Below, in pieces: positions 24,973 through 31,803 of a DNA stretch of 64,000 nt (within the stretch, counting starts at the first letter, position 1; each line of letters opens with the position of its first letter). The stretch comes from JAJEDW01 sp963555775 (GTDB lineage: Bacteria > Acidobacteriota > Terriglobia > 20CM-2-55-15): NCBI GenBank assembly GCA_963555775.3, contig CAUVWY020000009.1, forward strand, positions 186,001 through 250,000. Reading direction: 5' to 3'. A program made the position numbers and the translations under genes. The notes below the pieces were generated by a model. The model was not told where the DNA came from and did no database searches. It worked only from the letters and a program-made list of their open reading frames with translations.

Positions 24973-26496
24973 ATGGATCAGTACGAGTTGATCAGAACCG
25001 CAGATCGGGTTTACAAGAAAAGCATTCGACAGATCGCCCGGGAGACCGGGCACACGCGACGGACGGTCCGGAAAGTATTGGCCGGACAGGAGCCCCAGTA
25101 TCGGCGAGAGAAGGAGCCCGCCTGTCCGGTGATGGACCCGGTCGCGGGGATCGTAGATGCGTGGCTCCAGGCGGACCGGGACCAGCCCGTCAAGCAACGC
25201 CACACCGCGCACCGGGTGTGGCAACGTCTGGTGGAGGAGCATGAATTTACCGGAGCCGAGGCGACGGTACGCCGCTGGGTTCGGGAACGGAAGACACGGT
25301 TGGGCTGGAACCAGACCGGCGCTGTGGTGCCGCTGGACCCGGAACACGCCCGTGAAGCCGAGGTGGACTGGGGTACGGCCTGGGTCCGGATGAACGGTGA
25401 AGACCGTCAGGTCAAGTTGTTCTGCATGAGATCCCGGTACTCGGGCAAGGCGTTTGTGCGGGCCTATCCGTGGGAACGGCAGGAGATGTTCCTGGACGGT
25501 CACATCCGTGGGTTCGACTGGTACGGCGGGGTATTCCCGACATTGGTCTTCGATAACCTGAAAACCGCCGTGAAACAGATTCTGCGCGGGAAGGGCCGGG
25601 TGGAACAGACGCGGTTCACGGCGTTTCGGGCGCACTACACGTTTGAAGCACGGTTCTGCAATCCGGCCCGGGGCCAGGAGAAAGGCGGGGTCGAGGGCCT
25701 GGTCGGCTTCGCACGGAGAAACTTCCTGGTACCGGTTCCCGAAGTGGCGGACTTCGAGGATCTGAACACGCAGTTGCTGGAACGCTGCAGCGCCGACGAC
25801 CTTAGGCGGATCCGCGACCGGTCCGACGATCGCACGATTGGGGAGCGGCACGCCGTCGAACACGAGCAACTGTTGGTCCTGCCCGAGACGCCATTCGAGA
25901 ACACGAAGGTGGTGGGAATCCGGATCAGCCCGTATCAGACCGCCCAGGTGGATCAGAACCGGTATTCGGTGCCGACCGCCTATGTGGGACGCCGGCTCTG
26001 GGCCCATATCGGCTGTGACCGGGTGAGCTTTTACGCGGACCAGAAGAAGGTGGCCGAACATGACCGCGCCTTCGGTCATAGCGACTGGCGGATTGATCCG
26101 TTGCACTACCTGGAGTTGATCCGCCGGAAGGTGGCCTCGTTTGAGAGCGCCCGGCCGATCCGGCAGTGGCGGGATCAATGGCCGACCCAATATGAGACCG
26201 CGCTGGAGCGGTTGCGGGATCGGCATGGGTACAGCCGGGGCACCCGGGAGTTCATCGGCATCCTGCAACTCCACCAGGACTGGGATCTGGATCGGGTGTC
26301 ATCGGCCATCCAGAGCGCACTCGATGCCCACTGTATCGAGTTGGAAGCGGTGCGGCACATTCTGATGTGGGAGGACACGCCGACTCGATCCCATGCACCG
26401 CTCGAGTCCGGGTTGATGCCCGGTATCACCGACCTGACGATCGCCCGGGCCGATCTGGATCAATATGACCGTCTCCTGGCTGGGGGTGTGCGATGA
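24973..26496 (+). CDS. istA: IS21-family transposase IstA (element 1)
   Basis: About 507 residues from ATG 24973 (a GTG at 24925 would add 16). HTH_IclR/IstA-type DNA-binding region (IRTADRVYKKSIRQIARETGHTRRTVRKVL), then the DDE core: AEVDWGTAWV, PTLVFDNLKTAV and RGQEKGGVEGLVGFARR, and a C-terminal Mu-transposase-like beta region (VDQNRYSVPTAYVGR). It ends in ATGA, with the istB ATG at 26493. Confidence 0.9.
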   Translation: MDQYELIRTADRVYKKSIRQIARETGHTRRTVRKVLAGQEPQYRREKEPACPVMDPVAGIVDAWLQADRDQPVKQRHTAHRVWQRLVEEHEFTGAEATVRRWVRERKTRLGWNQTGAVVPLDPEHAREAEVDWGTAWVRMNGEDRQVKLFCMRSRYSGKAFVRAYPWERQEMFLDGHIRGFDWYGGVFPTLVFDNLKTAVKQILRGKGRVEQTRFTAFRAHYTFEARFCNPARGQEKGGVEGLVGFARRNFLVPVPEVADFEDLNTQLLERCSADDLRRIRDRSDDRTIGERHAVEHEQLLVLPETPFENTKVVGIRISPYQTAQVDQNRYSVPTAYVGRRLWAHIGCDRVSFYADQKKVAEHDRAFGHSDWRIDPLHYLELIRRKVASFESARPIRQWRDQWPTQYETALERLRDRHGYSRGTREFIGILQLHQDWDLDRVSSAIQSALDAHCIELEAVRHILMWEDTPTRSHAPLESGLMPGITDLTIARADLDQYDRLLAGGVR

Positions 26497-26515
26497 CACC
26501 GGGTCAGGTGTCCAG
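26493..26515 (+). pseudogene. istB: istB start (element 1), cut by IS21 element 2
   Basis: ATG 26493 overlaps the istA stop and encodes only MTPGQVSS before IS21-2 begins. The rest resumes at about 29024 as DHQEIVLDDALRQL. Confidence 0.6.
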
Positions 26516-26585
26516 CGTCAACTATTATTCCCGTTGACGACAATTAGAATTCCCGTTTGAGTTAAGGGATGTTCGTCGCCGTCCC

Positions 26586-26682
26586 GCCTGTGGGAAACGT
26601 GGTAAAGCCGTAGGCTTTTCCAAGCAGCGGTGGGAATCCGGGTCTTGCACGGATTCCCACGGATGCGGCGTTTTCCACAGGC
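26586..26682 (-). repeat. Three-way-junction palindrome after istB (instance 5)
   Basis: Outer arms gcctgtgggaaac and gttttccacaggc (one mismatch). On the istB strand the first hairpin is CGTGGGAATCCG with CGGATTCCCAC (11 bp). The second is AAAGCC-tac-GGCTTT (6 bp). It begins about 10 bases after the istB stop at 26692-26694. Confidence 0.75.
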
Positions 26683-26691
26683 CCGTCGCGG

Positions 26692-27447
26692 TCACTTGTT
26701 TCGTCCTTTCGCGTTCTTGGCGGCTTCCATGCGGTAGCTGGACAGATTCAGTTCCAGAATAACGCTGTGATGAACGATTCGGTCGATCGCCGCGGCCGTG
26801 GTCATCGGATCCTTGAAGATCTTGTCCCAGTCCGAGAAGACCAGGTTCGATGTGATCAGAATGCTGCGGCGCTCGTACCGGTGAGCCAGCAGGGTGAACA
26901 ACACTGCCATCTCGTCCCGGCTGTGCTGGACGTAACCGATGTCGTCAATGATGAGCGCGTCGAACTTGTCGAGCCGCTTGAGTTCTTTCTCCAGTTCCAG
27001 CTCGGCCTTGGCCCGCAGGAGCCGCTGAACCAGCAGCGCACATGGAGTGAAGTAGATTCTCCGGCCCTTCAGGATGAGTTCATGCCCGAGGGCGCACAGC
27101 AGATGGGTTTTGCCGCTGCCCGGATTCCCGAAGGCCAGGACGTTCTCGGTGCGATCCAGGAAGTCTCCGTCAAGCAATGCATCCACGCGTCGCTCGACGG
27201 TTCGGGGCAATCGGGACTGTTCAAACGCCGCCCAGGTCTTCTCCCGGGGCAGTTTCGATTCCCGCAGGAGCCGTTCGATCTTCCGTTGCCGTCGTTCTTC
27301 CAGTTCCAGTTCACAGAGCGCTACCAGATACCGGTCGTAGGCCCAACCTTCGTTGGTCGCTACAGTGGCCTGAACGCCGTAGTTGTCGACGAAGGCCGGC
27401 AAGTGCAACTGGCGCAGCGAACTGGCGATCTCGGTCTTCACAGCCAT
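26692..27447 (-). CDS. istB: IS21-family AAA helper IstB (element 2)
   Basis: 251 residues, the DnaC-like ATPase that assists IstA. Walker A GNPGSGKTHLL, Walker B DALIIDDIGYVQ, sensor ITSNLVFSDWD and the arginine-rich end with IDRIVHHSVILELNLSSYR. It overlaps istA by 10 bp. All motifs are intact. Confidence 0.92.
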   Translation of the reverse strand: MAVKTEIASSLRQLHLPAFVDNYGVQATVATNEGWAYDRYLVALCELELEERRQRKIERLLRESKLPREKTWAAFEQSRLPRTVERRVDALLDGDFLDRTENVLAFGNPGSGKTHLLCALGHELILKGRRIYFTPCALLVQRLLRAKAELELEKELKRLDKFDALIIDDIGYVQHSRDEMAVLFTLLAHRYERRSILITSNLVFSDWDKIFKDPMTTAAAIDRIVHHSVILELNLSSYRMEAAKNAKGRNK

Positions 27448-28925
27448 GCCTCCTCCTCGACCGGATCCAGTAACGCGTCATAGTGTCGGATCTCGGGTGG
27501 AGCGATCCGAACCTGCCAGGGCGAAGGCGCCGGAGTGTCCGCGTCGATGTGCTCCCGAACCGCTTCGACTGTGATCGGCAGGTCCTTGTCGATCCGATGT
27601 CTCAGCGCTTCGTGGACCCGCTCCTCACTGTCCATGGCCGCCATCTCGAGGATCTTCAGATACTGCCGGTCCGCGGTCCCCGGATGGTGTTCCCGCAGCC
27701 AGTCGTAGGTCACACGGAACAACAGCCGGGGAAACATGTCCTGCCGATACCGGTAGCGTGGAAAGGCGCCCGGTTTGCGGACCAGGGAATGAATCACGTG
27801 CCGGTAATCGATGGCGTGCTTACCCGATCCCCGCAGTCGCGGTATCTGCTCGACGCACTTTCCGCCGTACCAGACTTCCAGCCGTTCCGTATCCAGGCGA
27901 ACCTCCACGTGTTCGCCGATCAACCGGCTGTCTACCGAATAGACGTTCTTGCGCACCCAGATCGTGCTGTCCCGGGATACGCGAGCCCGGATGCGATGCG
28001 TATGGTCCAGTCGTCGAAGCGGGAGTTGCCGCAGAGGCCGGAGTTCCTCACCCAGCCGCTGGCTGCGACCGGCGTTGCGCCGGTCGATCAACCCCACCAG
28101 AAACTGTTCGTATGCGTCCCGGCTCTCGAAGTCCCGGCTTCCGCGCAGCATCAGTTCCTGGTCGACCGCCGTTTTGAATCGATAGTGACTCTGCTCGACG
28201 TCGCCGTTCTCATTCGCCTTGCCGGCCTGGGTGTGCGTCGCCCGTAAACCGTAGTGGTCGAGCAATCCTTGATAGCGGGCCGTAAACTCATCCGGATCCT
28301 TCAGGTTGTTGACTGCCGCCGACAGGCTGTCGGTCCGATGTTCTTCCGGCGCTCCACCCAACTGCCACAACGCGTTCTGCAGTCCGGCCGATAAGCTCTC
28401 GAAGGATTCGGAGAAACACAGGGTGACCGTCTCCCAGTTCGAATAGGTCAGGACGAAGTGATAGGCCAGGTGCTCGAACTTCTGGCCCTCGATGGTCACG
28501 TTCAGGCTGCTCATGTGCGTGAAGTCACTCTGGCATTGCCGCCCCGGATCATGCACCTGAGGGAACATCACTTCCCGCTCCGGACCCGATCGCGCCCGCC
28601 ACTGCTTGAACCGCCGCTGCAAACTCCGCAGTTGACCTTCCTGGAATCGGCCCGGGTACTTCCGCCCCAGATACTCAAACATCGTCTTCGCCTGAACCGT
28701 CGGATGCGCCCGAAGGATCTCCTCGATCTCCCCCCATACCTCTTCGAACGGATCCGGTCGGGTTCGCCATCCATGAGCCTTCCCAATCTGGCTCGGCAGC
28801 TGCTTCACCTCCCGGTACTTCCGGGCCGTCTTTGCGTCCATTCCTGCTTTCGACGCTGCCTGGGCCAGGGTCCCTTCGCTTCGTGTCAGCTTCATCAGTC
28901 GTCTCACCTGCTGATCCGTTACCAT
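27438..28925 (-). CDS. istA: IS21-family transposase IstA (element 2)
   Basis: About 495 residues from ATG 28925 (a TTG at 28979 would add 18). HTH (TDQQVRRLMKLTRSEGTLAQAASKAGMDAKTARKY), rve/DDE core with QSDFTHM, EEHRTDSLSAAV and NENGDVEQSHYRFK, and a C-terminal region VRKNVYSVDSRLIGEHVEVR. It belongs to a different IS21 subgroup from element 1. It looks intact. Confidence 0.9.
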   Translation of the reverse strand: MVTDQQVRRLMKLTRSEGTLAQAASKAGMDAKTARKYREVKQLPSQIGKAHGWRTRPDPFEEVWGEIEEILRAHPTVQAKTMFEYLGRKYPGRFQEGQLRSLQRRFKQWRARSGPEREVMFPQVHDPGRQCQSDFTHMSSLNVTIEGQKFEHLAYHFVLTYSNWETVTLCFSESFESLSAGLQNALWQLGGAPEEHRTDSLSAAVNNLKDPDEFTARYQGLLDHYGLRATHTQAGKANENGDVEQSHYRFKTAVDQELMLRGSRDFESRDAYEQFLVGLIDRRNAGRSQRLGEELRPLRQLPLRRLDHTHRIRARVSRDSTIWVRKNVYSVDSRLIGEHVEVRLDTERLEVWYGGKCVEQIPRLRGSGKHAIDYRHVIHSLVRKPGAFPRYRYRQDMFPRLLFRVTYDWLREHHPGTADRQYLKILEMAAMDSEERVHEALRHRIDKDLPITVEAVREHIDADTPAPSPWQVRIAPPEIRHYDALLDPVEEEAWL

Positions 28926-29023
28926 CCAAACATCTTGCAAAATCAACAACTTGGATCGGTAACATTTCTCTTGAGGCAACGGGAATTCTAATTGTCGTTG
29001 GTCGGGAGTTTTAATTGTCGCTG

Positions 29024-29808
29024 ATCATCAGGAGATCGTTCTCGACGACGCACTGCGGCAACTCCGGCTTCCGGCCATGGTGCGGGAGTGGCGGGAACAC
29101 GCCCGACAGGCCAAAGAGGCCGGCGAGGGGTACACCGGCTTTCTATTGGCTCTGGCCAGCCGCGAGCTGGAGCAGCGGCAAGCCAATCAGGTCCAGCGTC
29201 GACTGCGGGAGGCCCGGTTCCCACTGCTCAAGACCCTGGAGACCACGGACCTGAAGAAGTGGCCAGTGCTCGATGCGGTCCAGGTTCGCGACTATGCCGA
29301 GTGCGGCTACATTACCCGGCACGAGAACGTCGTCCTGTTGGGCAAGCACGGAACCGGTAAAACCCATGCCGCCACGGCGCTGGGTGTGGAAGCCTGCCGG
29401 AGGGGCTACCGCGTCGGGTTCACCACGGCCGCCGGGCTGGTCAACACCTTGATCGAGTCGCGCGAGGAACGGCAACTGAAGCGGCACCTGGCGAAGCTGG
29501 CCCGCTTCGAGCTGCTCATCGTGGACGAAGTCGGCTATATCCCGTTCTCGGCCGAGGGGGCGCAGTTGCTGTTTCAGGTCTTCTCGGACCGCTACGAAAA
29601 GGGTTCGCTGATCGTCACATCGAACTTGCCGTTTGCACAGTGGACCAGCGTCTTCGGTGACGCCGCACTGACCGCAGCCCTGCTGGACCGGCTGACCCAT
29701 CACTGCGCCATTCACCAGTTCGAGTGGGAAAGTATCCGGTTTACCGACAGTCTCGGCGCCGCTAGCAAACGGAAGAACAAACCCCGGTCCGCCGGAGGAT
29801 CCGCGTGA
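29024..29808 (+). pseudogene. istB: istB remainder (element 1)
   Basis: About 260 residues lacking only the first eight codons; internal ATG 29077 could allow reinitiation. Walker A GKHGTGKTHAA, Walker B FELLIVDEVGYIPF, sensor VTSNLPFAQW and LLDRLTHHCAIHQFE. The ATPase core is complete, so a shortened helper might still be made, but the link to istA is broken. Confidence 0.8.
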
Positions 29809-29824
29809 AAACCGCGGGCGCGGC

Positions 29825-29921
29825 GGGCTGTGGAAAGTGCCGCCCCCATGGGAACCCGCTGCAAAGCCAGCGCGTTCCCACAGTGGCTTGGAAGCCTTCG
29901 GCTCCCACACTCCCCACAGCC
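29825..29921 (+). repeat. Three-way-junction palindrome after istB (instance 6)
   Basis: Outer arms ggctgtggaaagtg and cacactccccacagcc (two mismatches). The first hairpin is TGGGAACcCGC with GCGcGTTCCCA. The second is GGAAGCC-ttc-GGCTCCC. It starts 17 bases after the istB TGA. Same order of parts as in instances 1-5. Confidence 0.7.
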
Positions 29922-30011
29922 TCGACGGCGGAATCGCTTACAAACCATTAACCAGGGGGTGGGCCCCTTTTACTCGATCGGGGTGGGTCCTTTTTACGTT
30001 GTCAAAGCGAG

Positions 30012-30194
30012 TCGAAAGATGCCGGACGGGATCAGATGCAGCTTGAACGTGCCAAATTCGTTTATTACCGTGTGCCCGGCGTTGTTGCCGCCTTGATAGC
30101 GCACTACGAAGTCGGCGTCTTCCGACAAGAGATCCACCATGCGACCCTTGCCTTCATCACCCCAGTTCACTCCACAGATTACTGAGAGTGTCAT
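30012..30194 (-). pseudogene. purA: purA N-terminal part
   Basis: ATG 30194 opens MTLSVICGVNWGDEGKGRMVDLL, the GTP-binding start of adenylosuccinate synthase (committed step of AMP synthesis), then the VVRYQGGNNAGHT motif and LHLIPSGIFR, where IS21-1 inserted. The GVNWGDEGKG version differs from the usual GxQWGDEGKG. purA is thus in two pieces and lacks its end. Another functional copy must exist elsewhere, or the strain needs external adenine. Confidence 0.88.
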
Positions 30195-30205
30195 ATAGTG
30201 CGCCC

Positions 30206-30607
30206 CTACTGTCCCTTGCCCGGAAGCGTTTTACTAACGGCCTCGAGAGCTCGATCGAAAGTCTTGACCTCACCTACGCCGCGCCTGCGGCAACTGGCGA
30301 GGTGGCAGAGGTCCCGGGCCCCCAGCGTGGGAAAGCGTTCATGGAGTTGGCCCGCTAACGTGACATCCTCCTGTTCCACCGGCCATACTTCGACGCGGGA
30401 CCGGACGATCAGCGACATTGCCGCATCGAGCGTCCGGGGTCTCGCGACCGGGAGATAGGCATGAGCCAACTCCTGCAGAACCTCGGCTGAAGTGCACAGA
30501 GGCGTGCGGTCCCGGTTGCACTCGACGAAGAAATCTCGGGCGGGGTCTCGAAGTGGATGCGCCCGGCCAACCGCATACATGAAGACGTTCGTGTCGACGA
30601 AGATCAC
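30206..30607 (-). CDS. vapC: PIN-domain toxin VapC
   Basis: 133 residues from GTG 30607, whose GTGA overlaps the antitoxin stop. PIN acidic residues: FVDTNVFMYA at the start, the Glu in SAEVLQELAHAYL, the Asp in LGARDLCHLASCRRRG, and VKTFDRALEAV at the end. A likely RNase toxin. It lies 11 bp upstream of purA on the same strand. Confidence 0.85.
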   Translation of the reverse strand: MIFVDTNVFMYAVGRAHPLRDPARDFFVECNRDRTPLCTSAEVLQELAHAYLPVARPRTLDAAMSLIVRSRVEVWPVEQEDVTLAGQLHERFPTLGARDLCHLASCRRRGVGEVKTFDRALEAVSKTLPGKGQ

Positions 30608-30865
30608 GTCCTGGAGGCCCCGCGGCCCCGCGATTCGTCGATGACGGCCAGGTGCTCGTTCCATTCCGGCTCTGTCGCGGGCCCTTCCAACGCGTCGCAC
30701 GTGCGAAAGAATCCCTCGAGTTCGGCTGGCGACTCGAAAGGCTCGGTCCGTTGTTGTAGTGCGAGCCGCTCGCGGGCGGAGGTCCTGAGCCATGCCCTCG
30801 CTTTTTGCCTGATGGAGGAAACGATCACGGTCCTCATCGGGGATCACCAATTGCACTCTGGCCAT
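30604..30865 (-). pseudogene. vapB: VapB antitoxin, apparently frameshifted
   Basis: ATG 30865 gives MARVQLVIPDEDRDRFLHQAKSEGM. The remainder of a normal antitoxin is in another frame: AWLRTSARERLALQQRTEPFES to SRGRGASRT, stopping at 30604. The shift lies at about 30788-30815. In the first frame translation continues through and fuses with the toxin frame, giving a 220-residue chimeric ORF. Either the antitoxin is dead or a sequencing or biological frameshift restores it. Confidence 0.6.
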
Positions 30866-30891
30866 TGTATGCGTCCACACGTCTTATAAGT

Positions 30892-30912
30892 ATGTGTATC
30901 AATGTTACACAT
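30892..30912. promoter_or_regulatory. Inverted repeat upstream of vapB, possible operator
   Basis: A perfect 7-bp inverted repeat (atgtgta-N7-tacacat) lies 27 bp upstream of the vapB ATG, next to TATAAG (30883-30888 on the minus strand), which could be the -10. VapBC complexes usually autoregulate through such palindromes. Confidence 0.5.
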
Positions 30913-31346
30913 CATTTTCGGGGCAGGTCAACTACCGCGTTGATGGAGTTTGGTGGCATTGATCGGGATCGAGTGTCTGTGGTTCGGATGCAACATCCCC
31001 GGAGTCGGTTGCGGGGTTCTCTTGATTATTTTGTGGATATTCGTTTGGAAAATCGCTGTCAATCACGGGGAAATACGTCGGAAATATTGGATCATTGAAA
31101 ACAATCGATCTATCGAATATGTCGTGATTAATGAATGACATATGGATAAAATAATTTGAAATTATCTGGAAATGAACTGTCAACATGCTAGCGCGGCCCG
31201 CCGGATTTCCGTGGCTATTCCGGCGGTTTTGACAAAGCGGTCCCGCGCATTACGCGCGATCTCGGGGACCCAGCGGCAGAACCCGCACGGGTGTACCTTG
31301 AGGGCGGCGCGTCGGCACGCCGCATCGCAGGAAACTTTCAGAAAGA
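30913..31346. other. Intergenic stretch without a supported gene
   Basis: AT-rich in the middle (31080-31170). Short open frames exist on both strands, one hydrophobic (30950-31138, plus) and one Cys/Arg-rich (31180-31368, minus), but neither has a convincing ribosome site or a family I recognise. Confidence 0.35.
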
Positions 31347-31372
31347 GGCAGTGGCGTTGGGTTGCCACTGCC
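31347..31372 (-). terminator. Stem-loop terminator after DUF6152 gene
   Basis: ggcagtggc and gccactgcc form a perfect 9-bp stem with an 8-nt loop, followed on the minus strand by tctttct. It begins about 15 bases after the stop of the DUF6152 gene. Confidence 0.55.
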
Positions 31373-31386
31373 GGACGGAGATTCTG

Positions 31387-31803
31387 TTAATCGACGATTT
31401 CGCCGGGACGCGTTCCCCACATGAAGCCGTCCGATGGCCGCACCAGTGTGACCATCAGCAGCCTGTGCTCGCCTCGAACGCGCGAAGGCCGCCCGACAAC
31501 GGTGATGGCGTCACCGATTCGGAGGGTTTCGCGATTCACGCCCGCCTCGTCCAGTTGGGACGTGCCGGCCCATTCGACAGCCCATCGCTGATCGGCGCCC
31601 GTCGAGTCCGGCGCCTGGATGTGGACGAAGGAATGCGGATTCCGAAACACGAACTGCACCAGTTTCCCCTCGAGCTTCACTTCATCGGCGATGTTGTACG
31701 TCGCGCCATAGGAATGATGAGCATACGCGACGGTGCCGGCCAGTGCGGCCGCGGCGACGACAACAGCCGCGGCGGCGGCGACAACGATAAACATTTTGCG
31801 CAT
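31387..31803 (-). CDS. DUF6152-family secreted protein
   Basis: 138 residues with an Ala/Val-rich signal peptide (about 1-28, cleavage near VAYA-HHS). The mature part opens with the family hallmark HHSYGATYN, then VKLEGKLVQFVFRNPHSFVHIQAPD and a C-terminal RLLMVTLVRPSDGFMW. Members are small periplasmic beta proteins encoded next to large secreted hydrolase-like proteins. The start and the upstream stop share one base (TAATG), so the pair is one transcript. Confidence 0.82.
   Translation of the reverse strand: MRKMFIVVAAAAAVVVAAAALAGTVAYAHHSYGATYNIADEVKLEGKLVQFVFRNPHSFVHIQAPDSTGADQRWAVEWAGTSQLDEAGVNRETLRIGDAITVVGRPSRVRGEHRLLMVTLVRPSDGFMWGTRPGEIVD

Larger units (their letters stand above)
26513..29023 (-). 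mobile_element. IS21-family element 2 (complete, inside element 1)
   Basis: The ends are inverted repeats with two internal copies each (acaattagaattcccg and a close variant). Its istA and istB read leftward. It sits after the eighth codon of istB of element 1. I could not define a target duplication, so the outermost few bases are uncertain. Confidence 0.85.
24841..30011. mobile_element. IS21-family element 1, inserted in purA, carrying IS21 element 2
   Basis: The ends have the double repeats expected of IS21 (aaaagggacccacc twice at the left, its complement twice at the right) and are flanked by a 5-bp duplication tcgaa (24836-24840, 30012-30016). istA is intact, istB is split at its first codons by IS21-2 (about 26513-29023). 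Without the inner element it would be about 2.65 kb. Confidence 0.88.

Noticed and set aside
24769..26274. A 501-codon minus-strand frame antisense to istA of element 1
   Set aside because: Shadow frame, low-complexity His/Pro/Arg content, no motif. The plus-strand IstA has a full DDE core.
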